Below, piece after piece: positions 16,474-28,649 of a DNA stretch of 64,000 nucleotides. A model generated the notes under the pieces. The model was not told where the DNA came from. It did not search any database and saw nothing but the letters and a program-made list of their open reading frames with translations. Positions within the stretch are counted from its first letter, which is position 1. Every line of letters begins with the position of its first letter. The position numbers and the translations under genes are program-made. Source of the stretch: Mortierella sp. BCC40632 (lineage: Eukaryota; Mortierellomycota; Mortierellomycetes; Mortierellales; Mortierellaceae); the NCBI GenBank assembly GCA_011634665.1, contig WAEK01000002.1, positions 2,686,501 through 2,750,500 on the forward strand. Direction: 5' to 3'.

Positions 16474-19359
16474 ATGGATCAAGTACTGCCTCATTCACCA
16501 CTGCAGGTACAAGATCAGGAACGCCTTCTCGCTCATCTCCTAGGCTGGCTACGAGACTCTAACCAACATATAAACTAACTGGTAGCTCTCTCTCTTCTCT
16601 TCTTTGCGGCTCGGATAGCCGACAGCAATTTTGCTCGGCCACACGGCTCCTGTTCTGACCTTGGACAACCGAGGCTGGATGCTTGCTTCAGGCTCTGGTA
16701 CGACCCAAAAGAGAAAAAAAACCAGCTGACTCCCTCTACCTCACACACTCACACACTGCTGAACAGGAGATCTGCGAGTCCAGCGGGAGACAAAAGGAAA
16801 TAAGTCCGGAAGGGAAAAAAAGAAAAAAATAGAGTGAGCGTGTTTCGTATCTCCCTTTCCTGACTCTCTTGCTACCTTTTAGGAAGGTAAAGAGGGGGGG
16901 ATATTGAGAGCAGAGCAGAAAGAAAAAGAACCCGACTTGGGGGTGACCACAAACAGACACAATTACTACCAGGGGGGATGAATCGAGTCGGGGGCGAGGG
17001 GGATGGAGAGAAGAGAGGCACAAACGGATATTGAAATAATTATGAACGAGCAACCAAATCGAGTCTGTGCTGGCTCAATTGGGCAGGCCACTCAACTGGC
17101 CAAAATGGCAAACGTGGATTCCCTACAGCCCCTTCCTCCTGATATAAAAAAAAGTCTAATCGACGATTGTTTGTTGTACCGCCCAACTACGCCCAATTGG
17201 GGGTCTCTGCCTCATTTTTTAAATAGAGGACAAAACTTGTCGTATCTGGGATGTGCGCTCGAACAAGGCTCACAAAGCCTTGACTGGCTTTGATGCGCCG
17301 GTATGTCTTTCTCGGATATAATACTTGCTCTCTCTCTTTCTCTCCTTCTACTTCTATATCGCCATTCCAACACCATTAGGGTCCCTCAAGTTTAATTCCT
17401 CAATGGAGGTCCATCAAAAAATAATAATCAAAACCATCGAGTCTTAATGCTCTCCTCTTTATGTCATATTCCTGTCGCTGCCATTGATCTAGGTGGCCTC
17501 TACCTGCTTCACGCCTGCGGATGAGCATACGATTTATGTTGCTTCAGGAACAAGTGTCTACTCCTATGATCTCAGAATGGAATCACTCCTTATCAATACT
17601 AGTCAAGCGACTGGTATCTACGGGGGCGCATCGGATGACATTGATCAGGTAAAGATCAATATCGGAGAGAAGAAAAGAGAGAAAGAGATTTTTGATCGCT
17701 TCAACGCTCTCCTCGTTTCTGTTACTTTGGACTGCATAGATTCAAGTCAACTACAGGGCCTCTTACCTGGTTGCCTGCGATGACGCTGGCGATGTTCGTA
17801 TGCTGGATCTCAAGACTGGAAAGTGGATGCGTGCTGCAGATCGTCGACATGAAAATGTAAATAAGATGCAACGGGATGAAAGAGGAGAAAAATACTTTGT
17901 TGCTTCCCTCCCCCTCTCCTTCCCTTTTGTGTGTCATTTGGCTTTTACTTTACATCCAGAGACTGGTGAATCCATTTGTCCTTGTTTATTGACAGACCTT
18001 TCGTTCCATGGATACTTTTTTTGTTCAGATTGCTATGACTGCTCGATTTGTTCCCACAAAGGATCTACAAGGTATATTGCCACTACTTCGCAATGGTTTG
18101 CTATAGCCATCTCTCTCTCTCTCTTTTTTTTTCATCTGCTAAGATATCAAACCTCTTGTCAAACTGTGGGTGTATTGTTGACCACTCCTTGTGCAATAGT
18201 TATCTCTGGAGGAATGGACAAGCGCGTGATCACCTGGGACTTTTACAAAGGAAGAGCATTAAAAGTGATCGAGACTGGTAAGTAAGAGTGCAGCATTTTG
18301 GTTACGGTCTTTGATGGCTATTTTGCTCTTCCAAAAGAAAGGAAGGGTACCAGTGTCCAAGCTTTCCCCTAGTTTGAATTTCATCCGCCCACAGTGTTTT
18401 TCTTTAGCGTTCATTTAGGACCAATCGTTTATCTTAATCTCACACCTCTGCTGTTATTCAACCTTCACCGACTTCTTGCTAGACGTTCCTACTATGCCTG
18501 GGATCCAACCTAAGCAATTGTTCAACCCACCGTTCGCTCACTCGATCGCCATTCATCCTTCAGGAACACATGCAGCTGTTGGACTGGGCGACGGCACGGT
18601 TCAATTCCTTCATACATCGACCGATATTCCTACATCCGAGGTCCCACCACCACTGTCTCAAGAAGTCCCGTCGGTCGAGTCCTCCAAAAAGAACAAAAAG
18701 AAAAAGGGTGCAGCTGGAAGTGGAGGCAGTGGAAGCGACGATTGGGTCGTGGGTGGACGACTCACTAATGCACATCGATCTGGTATTGCTACTCTGTAAG
18801 TGCCTCTCTCCCTCGTTCCTATTCAATCCAAATGGATTTAGCTACATGTTTCCTTCTTTAGCGCTCTGTCTATACCACTTACTCCTCTCTCTCTCTCTCC
18901 TCACCCCTCTCCATTTTACCTTTCAGTCAATACGCAGGGTTCAATCCAAGGTGGCTTGTAACATCATCGGGCCGGGATGCAGTTGCGATCTGGGACGTAC
19001 ATGCAGCCAGATACGCATGCTACCAGCGACACCTCCAACAACTGGAATACCAACAGCGAGTCCTGCAACAACTTAGGAAAGAAGGCATCTCAATGGCACA
19101 AGCAACCGCAGCGGCAGCAGCGGCAGCGAGTGCAAATGCAACGCCAGATGATCGACCGATCCAACCCTTGAGCGAGTTTAGAGTGACGGATGTGTTTGAT
19201 CGAATCAATTGTATTTCTACCAGCAGTGGGGGAAGTGAGGATACAAGTGCGACCAGTTCGGCTCAAAATTGTATTTTTGTTGCAGGCACCCACCATCATC
19301 CATCAAAGGCAGGCTCGGAGAAATTACAGGGTAGGATTGCCGTCTATCAGGTCTGCTAA
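16474..19359 (+). CDS. WDR53: WD40-repeat protein, WDR53-like
   Basis: Seven-blade WD40 scaffold resembling human WDR53, which has been linked to CUL4-DDB1 ligases. Nine exons: 16474-16506, 16619-16697, 17227-17300, 17493-17648, 17740-17856, 18029-18071, 18200-18277, 18483-18795 and 18927-19359 (441 aa). Starting at 16474 gives an 11-codon first exon that splices in phase to LLGHTAPVLTLDNRGWMLAS, the first WD strand. WD signatures: EDKTCRIWDVR, DDAGDVRMLDL, GGMDKRVITWDF, FAHSIAIHPSGTHAAVGLGD and SSGRDAVAIWDV. The order, including FNPPFAHSIAI (human LNPALAHSISV), follows WDR53. A Lys-rich insert and an Ala/Gln-rich stretch are extra. An alternative end uses a weak donor at 19352, joined to 19596-19659, ending QGGTLV; that would overlap the convergent F-box gene by about 38 bp. 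Confidence 0.82.
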
Positions 19360-19621
19360 ACTTTCACTATCCTCCTCCCTTCCTCTTCCTCCTCCAACAC
19401 CCCAACTCTCTTTTCTCCCTCTTCACATACTTCCTCCCCGCATCTCTCAAATATGCTGCTAACAACTTGGGTTTTTATTCCCTAATATTGGAGAAAATCT
19501 AATAAATCAGCTAAAAAAAAAAAAAAAAAAAAAAAAAGAGGGAGCACTCGCTTCTATGTATTTGGAGCCTCGTCTAACACAGCTATCCTCTGTCAGAATG
19601 CCGATGAAAAGAAGGATCCAT

Positions 19622-20525
19622 TTACAACACTTCTGGAACAAGGAGGCACTCTGGTCTAAAGAATTGGTAAATCCGAATTCCTGGTCTGACCTCATACCTG
19701 GCCCTCTCATACTGTTCAATAGTGATTAGCCCCAGTTCTTGTAGAAAGGGCTCGGATAGATTATAGGTGTTCATAAAAGTCGCGTGTAGATTTGGTCTTT
19801 CTTCTTGACAGTCGATCAGATCCGGATCTGATTTATCCTCGTCGTTTTCTTGTGGTCTCTTAAGAATCTGGAATGCCTCTTCGATATCTCGTATTTGATC
19901 GCAGGGGTTCTTTTCCTTGAATCCAAGAATCTCACAAAGGTTTGGTCCATATCTTGACAATATCAGAGTCCAGGCATGAGGAATGACAGTATCCCACTCG
20001 CCACCAAATTCAAGATACCGAAGTTCGCTCTTCATATACGGATGTGGGCGATGGGGTCTTGATAAGTTAGAAGCGACACTGTTGTCATCACCCAGGTTCT
20101 TTGGGGGGGCCATAGACTCGTTTGGGATTTGCTCCGACGGCAATGATTGGGATTCAACTGTTTCCAACAGCGATGATGATGACTGTCCCCAAATACGGTC
20201 GAGATCAAAGGACGGATCCTGTGGGACAAGAGTCTGGCATGAGTAGAGCTTGGCCAGAGCTTGCTCTCGTGTGTCCAGAAAATGATAGGCGTCATTATTG
20301 GGAGTATAGAGGCGGAGCCTTTCAAGTGAGGGGAAATGAATGAATTGATCGAGGTGAAACATCATTGCTAAAGGGCTCTTGAGAGTAAGCCTGACCAGTG
20401 ATTCTGAAGACCAACTCCAGGGGTAGAATCTAGATGTTGGGGTCCAACTTGACGAGTCTCCTGTTTTGTCCTATTGGAATCACAGTTGCACCAAATACAG
20501 GTCAGTAAGGAGGTGGAAAGAAATG

Positions 20526-20585
<60 letters not shown>

Positions 20586-22622
20586 AAGGCGTTCAAAAAA
20601 TTACATACAAGGACTGATTGGATATCTTTGGGGCAAAAGTTCATGTACATGTTTGCAAGGCTTGGGAACCATCCCCCCTCCACCACACTCAATTCTAGAG
20701 TTTTCAGGTTCTTCATGTATCTGACAGACTCAAAATCAAATTGCATAGCAGCTCTGCCGGTCAGGTACAAATGTCTCAACCGCGACAGCTTCCAGATCGG
20801 TAACAACGGCAAGGATTCCTGGCAGGTAGTTTGTTGTGCTGCCTCAAATCGACTGGAGTCCTTAATATTATTGTCGCCATTACTTAGGATCGTGAGACTC
20901 TCAAGAAGGGGACATTGATCAAACGATCCGATCGAAGCAATCCAATTTAACAAGATCTTGATTTCGCGTACTCTTGGGAGATACCAATCGAGGCCAATGG
21001 ATGCTTTGGGAATACCACTTTTCTCTAGAAAGTTACCTGATGGAGGAAATTGCATGAGATCCATTGAGCGGTACTCGACAGGTTCTGACTGCTTCATCTC
21101 AATGGTTTCGAGGGTTTCTCCACACGCTGCAACAATATCATTAAGTGCAACAATGACATCCCAAAACCTAGAATCCGACCCCAACTCGAGGTCTCTAAGC
21201 TTGGAAAGTGGTCGCGGTTGGTTCTTCGGTATCAGAGACTTGTTCGCCTGTTGAATGGTAGTTGAGGGGGCGTTGAGCCATTGGAACTGAGAGTAGTGCC
21301 CGATGGCTATGTCAAGACTTCGTATCTCAGGACAACGTCTTAGAAACGCCTCCATTGCGGGACCCTCTCCAGCCCCCCAGCGTTCGATATCGCGGTCTAC
21401 AAATGACACGACATTTTCGGTTCCGATGGAAGTTTCATTATAGAACCAAGGCAAACTACTGACATCCATAACTCTTGGACGACCGATTGCATTATACAAT
21501 AACTTTAACGGAGAGAAGGCGATCTTCCATTTCTGACGCGCTGCCATCCAGTCGCCTAAATTTGTCTTGATATGATATCGCAGGAGTTCTCTGAATTCGT
21601 AATGCACAACAAAATCAAGATGCAGTCGACGTTTGAACGGAAAGGCTTCATAATGCAGATGAATGAAGCGTATGACATTAAGCGCAAGAGCGGGGTTATC
21701 GTTTCTGGGGTCGTCCATGATAATCGTCAGGGTTTGAAGCTTCGGCATCCTGGTTGCAAACTCGATGAAATGAGCCGACTCCTGGAGTTTAAACCCAAGG
21801 CGTGTGATTTGTTGGCTACTGTGGTGGAGTAAGAATCGGGTGAGATTCCTTCGAGATCTTCTTGGACCTGGATTAGTAACAGGCCATGGTTGAATAATCT
21901 TGCCAAAAATGCTATCGAGTTCATTTGTAGAGATTGACGAGAAATATGTAGAGTAGTCGACTATGGTCAACTGAGAGAATACCGTCTGGTTGTTGCTCGG
22001 GTACTGGAGTGCCAATCCATACTCTTTCAAGATGGATTCCAGCTCTGTCAAAATGTTTGTTTCCTGAAAATGACTCTGCAACGACCGATTCAGGCTCAGC
22101 GACGAAGTAATTGTTGGATCTTTGATATCCACAGACTTTTCTTCTGGCTCATTTTTGCCTTGACGTTCTAGTTGTCCCTCCTTGCCAATAATACCTTGCC
22201 GCCTCAACCATTCGTATTGCAATGCCGAACGAAAAGTAAGGGCTAGCCGGTGTCTGGCGATATCATACTTCTTCTTATCAATGACCATGTAGCAATATCT
22301 TCGATATTTGCCAGAGGAGCTCATCAATAGCTTCAAAGCCTCTTCAAAGAAGAACCAGTTTACTGCCAGGAGATCAACGAGCATCTGAATGTCATCCTCG
22401 AACTGTTGTATAATACTGAGAAGGCACTCGTCGGGGAGCCGCTGATGTTGACTGCTTTCTAATGTGTGTGTGTGAAAGAGTGAGTAAGAGGGAGAGGGAC
22501 CAGGAGAAAATGCTAGAAGTTCCACTCGGCCTTTTTTTATGAGGATGCTTCGAGTGGGACGCAGTTGAAAAGTCGATGAACAAACCTGGGCTACTAGAGA
22601 TGTGTGCGATGCCCTTATCCAT
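19622..22622 (-). CDS. F-box/LRR-like protein, gene A (subfamily 1)
   Basis: Probable substrate receptor of an SCF (Skp1-Cul1-F-box) ubiquitin ligase; target unknown. Exons 22586-22622, 20609-22458 and 19622-20470 (911 aa). The F-box is at about 20-57 (LPDECLLSIIQQF..VNWFFFEEALKLLM), followed by leucine-rich, LRR-like segments such as LSKLRDLELG, CPLLESLTIL and LSRLRHLYLTG. Exon 3 opens in phase with DKTGDSSSW and SRFYPWSWSS, then MMFHLDQF. The short first exon and its phase-1 intron are shared by all six array members, supporting the start at 22622 over an upstream low-complexity ATG. Closest in form to D and F. Intron 2 holds a (TG)n(AG)n microsatellite. Confidence 0.82.
20525..20582 (+). 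repeat. (TG)n(AG)n microsatellite
   Basis: About 9 TG followed by about 20 AG dinucleotides in intron 2 of F-box gene A. On the gene strand it reads (CT)n(CA)n, just after the donor. Confidence 0.95.
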
Positions 22623-22996
22623 TTTTTGACCGAGGCAGAAAGGGAAACAACTGAAATGTGTGTGTGAGAGAGAGGGGAGGAAAGAAAAGATGGATAAGGC
22701 AACATGATTTTATGTCAGGGACCGAGGCTTAGCTAGTGGCAGAAACTGGAAAATGGTTTTTACCATACCTACAATCACTAGCACTTTGTTCCAACTGTAA
22801 GTTGCCGCAGTATCTGCAATCCCACTAAATATTTTACGTCGATAAGGTTCGGTTCATGCTTTCATTTTCAGCCACCAGGTCCACAGCATTGGCAAGAGCC
22901 ATCAATGAAATCTATCAATCCATCCACAACAGACTTCTCAACTTCAGACTATCGCCACTCTTTACTTGAAAATGTCAACAAATTTCGGGAAGTATA
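22623..22996. other. F-box A promoter and F-box B 3' flank
   Basis: 374 bp between the start of gene A and the stop of gene B, both on the minus strand. No gene. Contains the gene A 5' region (GA-rich, 22665-22690) and short AT-rich DNA. Confidence 0.5.
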
Positions 22997-25900
22997 CTAG
23001 GAGCCTTCTAGGAGCTTCTCTTTATCCTCCAGTTTTACAAGACAGCTGTTCCATGGTTTGGTTTTGGTTCGGTATACTCGTATACTGTCGTCCTCCAGGT
23101 GTCGTTTCCAATAGATCGAGGTATCGAACTCTAACCTGATCCTCTCTTGCTCCTCTGGTGACAACTCGACTAATCCGAGCTTGTTTCGATCACTAGGCTT
23201 TACACTCTCAAAAAATACTGCCTCAACTAGATCAAGACCCCTCATTCCTGCAGCCAGTGTCCATGGTTTGTTATGTGCGATTTCCTTCCCCTTTGATACG
23301 CTCCCGCTATTGAGTCCTTCTGATCCGTGTTCAAGGGTCCTCTTTCTAATTTCGGCTTCTTGGACAATAAGATCCAGTCTCTCGATCACTTCGATAGCCC
23401 GCGCTGGGTCCTCCTTCCACGGGAATTGGAGAAACTTCAGGTTCGGTGCATATTTCAACAAGAGCTCGGACCAAACTGAGGATTCAATCTCTTTCCAAAC
23501 TCCATCCAGTGTAATCTGCATGAGCCGACTCTCCATGAACCGGTATGACGGTAAAGAGTCTGGCTCAACACTATCGACCCTTCCTTCATCATCATCAACT
23601 CTCCTGATACCACTGCCTGTTATGTTGGGTGGACTGACAGGCGAGTCATGACATTGTGGTGCTGTAGTCTGTGGAGAATCAACATCCAGTACTATTGATA
23701 GCTCTGTCTGATCCTCAGTCCTGTGTCTATCCAAAATCGAGTCCTCGTTATGATCCTGTACAGGCGACTGCACAGATTGATCTCCATTCACAATCTGTCT
23801 CATCGAAGGGAGAAACGTATGGTGGCATGTAGAGATTGAAGAGAGAGATAGCTCCTGAAGTTTAGGGAGCCTCGGGAGTATTTGGAGATGGAACATGGTG
23901 GCTGCTGGTCCTAGAAGCACCAGGCTGGTTAACGAAGGTGCGCTCCAATCCCATGGGTAGAATCTAGATGATGAATGTTCGCCTCTAGCTGCTTCGATGT
24001 CTCCGCCAGAGCCTTCATTCATCCTGTGGTCTCCATTCGCGGGATGAAATGTCTAGAGGAGAGAGAGAATGAGAGAGAGGAGTGTCAGATATGGAACGTG
24101 GATTTGAATGAAGTCAGGGTTACAAAATATAGATCGAGCAGTGACCCTACGTTTTCCAGATTGGCCAAGGCTACATGAGGACAAACAGCCCTGTAAAGAT
24201 CCGTAAAGTACGCCTCCCAACCTGAGTGGCGTACTCCTAGCCACAGACTGTCGAGCTTTTGCATAGATCTCAAAGACTCAAAGTCGAACCGCACAGCATA
24301 TTGATCTCCCAGGATCAGGGTCCTTAGTTGAGGAAGATTCCAAGCAGGGAGGAGCTCAAGTGGTTGCAAGGACAATGCTCCTGTCCCAAATTCCGCAGAA
24401 GGTGTGCTACCATACTCTGGTATCGTTACTCTAGAATTGTAACCTCCTTCGATCTTTAGCTCTTCGAGTTGTGGACATTGGTCAAAAGATCCAACCTCAT
24501 GGGTGTCTGGCAAATTGAGATGAATCTTGCGAACATTTGGAAGGTACCAATCAAAACCAACTCTTCTTGCTTTTGGAATCGCCCGGAGACTTTGGGCGAT
24601 TTGATCGACCTTGGAATGCAGGAACTCTGGTATATCGAATCCGAACGAAGTATAGGCATCCGCTTCAATGATCTCTAGACTTTTCCCAAAAGCTGCAACA
24701 GCATCATTGAGAGCATGGATGGCGAACATGGTATTTAGGCATACCTTGAGTTCCAGCTCTTTCAGCATTGGCAAGGGTTCCCGGAAATCATTGTCGGTGT
24801 TTGTATCTGCCGCCGGCTCAACCAATGCATACTTGCCTCCATGGTCAGCATGGCCCGTGGGTGGGACTGCCCATTGGAATAGATACGGATCTCCAACTGA
24901 AAGCATTAGTCTCTTCAGCTTATAGCTCCTTCTCAAGAATGCTTCCATCGCTGGGCCTTCGCCTGCGCTCATGCGTCCAATATCACTATCGATAAGCGTC
25001 TCAAGCATTGAGGTCCCGATTTTACGAGCATCACTGTAGAAACCTGGATAGAATTCTGCCCTGAGTATACGCGGTGTCTCCACTTCTTCATATATCCTCA
25101 TAATCGGTTCCACGACATCCCGACAACTCTGGCGATACTCGAGCCAACTCAATTCAGTTCCCAGACTTGAGGAATCCGGCTTTACTACTGCTGATGATGT
25201 GATCTGGATTTCCAATGGTGGTTTAGAGGGGAATGCCTTGCGGTGTTGCCGTATAAACTCGATGACGTGGTGAGAGTATTCACAAAGATCGTTCTTCCCC
25301 CAACGTCCATAGATCTGGAGATTCTGAAGCTCGGGCATCTTCGTAGCAAAAAGGACAAAGTCTGCAGATTGGTGCAAGTGAAGTACCATTTCCGTGATAT
25401 GAGAATGATTGTGTTGGAGTAGCATTCGAGCGGTCCCGCCGATGGTCTCTGAAATAATTGATAGGCCTGCCACTGGGGGAAAGCTTTTTCTAATGCGATC
25501 ACATATCGTAACAGGAAGAGATATGGCCAGCATGTATTTTGGCACAACTGAAGAGTAATAGACTGAGTAGTCTATAGTGGGTAAATTGGAGTACATCCCT
25601 TGACATGTATCTGATAGAGTGCCTCTCAGTGCTAGTCCATACTCTTCCAGGATCGATTCGGGAGTTGCAGATGAAATGTCCAAGGATAGCTGGGTTTGAC
25701 CTGAAGTTAGTGTTGAATCATGGTCCTGCCCCTCAGCATTCCGTTGGGATTCCAACATGCTTTGTCTCTTTAAAACCTGGTATTGGACGGTTGATCGAAG
25801 AATAAGCGTCAAGAACTTTTCCCATCTTGACTTCATTGACTCAGACTTGGTCGTTCTTGAAGACTCATGCTTCCAGAGCGCCATAAATTGCCCGAATAAG

Positions 25901-26191
25901 GGCTCGATAGCCATACGGAAGAAGAATCGGTTCACGGTCAAGAGGCTATAGAGATCTTCGAGGTCCAAGTGTTGGATGATAGCAAGGATACATTCAACAG
26001 GGAGCTTTGATTGAGACTCCACTGCGATGGCTAAGGGTAGAAGGCAGAGTAATACGAGTCAGTCTCTCTCTCTCTCTCTTACACACACAACACATACTCA
26101 TAAGTCGAGTAGATAAAGTTGTCCAAGTCAGAATAGAAGCCTGTCGATGGGTTTTACCTTGGTTGCCGGCATTGTCTTGAGAATGGCGCAT
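22997..26191 (-). CDS. F-box/LRR-like protein, gene B (subfamily 2)
   Basis: Probable SCF substrate receptor of 989 aa from exons 26158-26191, 24151-26030 and 22997-24052. The F-box (LPVECILAIIQHLDLEDLY, then LLTVNRFFF) begins at about residue 21. Leucine-rich segments follow: MPELQNLQIYG, LPMLKELELK, CPQLEELKIEG and LPQLRTLILGD. Exon 3 starts TFHPANGDHR and runs into SSRFYPWDWSAPSL. The acceptor of the last intron is a clean CTAG at 24056-24053. Bases 23385-24594 match gene C with no substitutions, while flanking parts differ clearly. An in-frame upstream ATG (26221) exists, but the start at 26191 is the one conserved in C and E. Confidence 0.82.
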
Positions 26192-26429
26192 CTTTGTGGA
26201 GAGACGAGAAGATGCATTCATGCAATCGCCATGTGGCTTGAGGAGTAATAAGGGCTACGCAACAGAGAAATGGAGAGAGGAATAAAAGGTCGAACTCATT
26301 CCTGCAACTTTCTCATCTCTCGACTTTTACTCTGACGCCCTCCATCCATCAAATGGCGAAGTCAACATGGGCAAACGAGTGTGACTACTAAAGTTGTTCC
26401 TCCGCCATGAAATGCCGCTATGCTATTGA

Positions 26430-26850
26430 GAGCATGCTCTCTCTCCTCCTTCACAGCCCAATACCATCGACAAAGGCTCTTTGACGCGTGTCTTTTCGTG
26501 AGTGATCCGTCTATTCGAACCAGGCCTTCAGGGACTCAACAGCAAACTAGTTTTCTTTGACGAGTCTCGAAGCGCAACTGCCAGGAATAGTCAAAATTGG
26601 GTTTGTAGCAAGAGCAAGGACCGGTTGACTCTTACTCTTCATTCGGCATTGTAATACGAGTAATTGAGATGGCAAAGCGTAATTAACAGGGAGGACAACT
26701 GAGACGACAGGGTGAGGACAAGACAGAGGAAAGTATTTGGAGGTTGAAGATCCTATCGCTTCATTTCTGAGTCTGCGTTCAATTGACACAGAGTCGTATC
26801 CAAGCGACCAACATTTTGACAGAACTGGATTCCATCATACACAGGTGTGA
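26430..26850 (+). pseudogene. Decayed subfamily-1 F-box gene fragment
   Basis: Degenerate plus-strand match to the intron 1/exon 2 start of subfamily-1 genes. Matched blocks: the CT-rich acceptor region (26443-26475); CTTCAGGGACT and TTTTCTTTGACGAG (26526-26563), like CTCCAGGGACT and TTCTTCTTTGAAGAG of gene F; ATTCGGCATTGTAATACGAG (26640-26659), like the gene F stretch coding SALQYE; and CCAACATTTTGACAGAACTG (26809-26828), like gene A NILTEL. The frame is broken throughout. It lies head-to-head with gene B, as F does with E. Boundaries are approximate. Confidence 0.6.
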
Positions 26851-28649
26851 ACCCCTGAGTACTTATCTTTGACCGATCCCAGCAGATGCTTACCGTCAAT
26901 TCCAGCCAAACAACTTTGTTACCTTATCCACGGCCTGGTCACGCCTTCTATAATTCTTTATCGAGGAAAGGGACACTGACAGATGGAACGGCCAAGATGG
27001 GAGGAAGAGAAGGACCTTGGAAGGGGTGTCTGCTCTACAATCCCATGGTTTAAACTGCCAAATAAGCTTGTCTTTTTGTAGAGACTGACCAACAACCTCC
27101 ATGGGTCTCCCACTCACTACCATAGAGAAATGAGATTACACTGGAAAGTGGACCGAGGGCGAGAATATTATGCCCCTTGTTAGAGGACCTCTGAAGGTTA
27201 GACTGGGGGAATAAATAGGAAAGGAAGACGATCGCACTGTCCTTTCAAAGATTATTTTTGCCGAGTAAAGACAGAGGAGGCGACGACGGCAACATCAACC
27301 TTGCTCAGGAGCTATCTCCTTTCGAATGATATTTCACTTTGAGATTCTCATTCTCCGGCCCCAACGTACTCTTGCAAATTTTCTTTTCTTTAAGAAAAGA
27401 AAGGCCTGTATCTGCTACCATCAACTCTGCTCCATGTTTAAGTACTACTGTCCACTTTCTTTATTGGCGTAGTCATACTTAAAGATATACCTCTCCACAT
27501 ATCCGAGATCTCATCCAACTTTCCTCATCTAATTTAATCCGCGAAGGATACAGGAAAACAAATTTTTTATATCAATGCCTTCTCCTTTCCTTCTCCTTTC
27601 CTACTTTTTAATACCAGAATCGTAGGAAACCGAGCTTGTTTAGCTATTGGCACTAGGTACTTAGGTGGATACTATGGAGTAATCCTCGAGTAATGACAGT
27701 TATTTACTCAACATTTCTCAGTGGTGTGACTATGACAGTGTTATCGTATTTAAAACTTTGTAGCCACGAGGCAATGCGGTTAGGGTCATTGGTGTATCGA
27801 CTTGTCATTAAGGACTGTATGTGCGGGCGTAGTTTATCAGTGAGTAAGAATGTGGGTGTGGTGTATCAGTGTGAGAGTGTGGATGTGAGTTCTACTGGAG
27901 AGTAGCAATGTGAGTAGCGATGTAAGTGGAAAGGATTGAGGAAGCACAACGCACGAAAGGAGTCAAGAGTGCTCTAAATCTATGAATTCTCTAGGAATCG
28001 CATTTGAGTTTCATTCGCTTTTGTATCTTCGTTTAATAAATGAAATCAAGGCGGGGCTAGCAAATTATAGCACGTTTGTGCCAGCTACGCGATTGTCTTT
28101 TTGCTACTCTGTGAAGGGTGCAAATACTAGCTTTGATGTGAACAAATATGTAGATGCTGGAACTATCTAATGGAGGAATTAGCTGGGGTCTGAACAGTAG
28201 GAGACATCATTGAAGTAATCTAGTGAGTCGCAGCATAAGTGGTAATTATCGCACAACCCAGAGGAAAGACTACAATCAGAATTGGTGAAGGAGTTTTAGA
28301 CGCAATGCACTTGTAAGGTCTTTGGACAAACCTGAGTTGCTGATATTGCTTACGAACTCCTTGGTCGTTGTTTCGCTGAAATAGAAAAGATATAACTGTG
28401 GAGTGAGGTTAGGAGAGGAAGAAGAATGAATGGATGACTGAGAAGATTGGTATCAATTTCTGTCAGGGCGTAGTTTCGTATTTTATTTCAACAACGGCGA
28501 TTGCTAGTTGCAGCAGTTATATCCATAGCCAGTATGATTAGTTCCGAACCCTGCAACTATTCTCAACAACTCAAGTCCGTAGTTTTGATAGGATACAGCA
28601 GTTGAAATCCATCTACAGCGGACAGCCCAGCTTTAGACTTTATTCATTT
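26851..28649. other. Intergenic with faint duplicated segment
   Basis: No supported gene. Bases 27330-27545 resemble 32215-32405 (shared CCCCAACGTAC, then pyrimidine-rich DNA, then a CTTTATT...TATCTC...CATC pattern), so part of this gap is an old duplicate of the C-D spacer. The rest (27640-28640) is AT-rich and shows no recognisable feature. Confidence 0.45.

Noticed and set aside
24053..24244. 63-codon frame antisense-phase to the F-box B exon 2/intron 2 junction
   Set aside because: Off-frame reading of exon 2 plus intron 2; same DNA as in gene C and no independent support.
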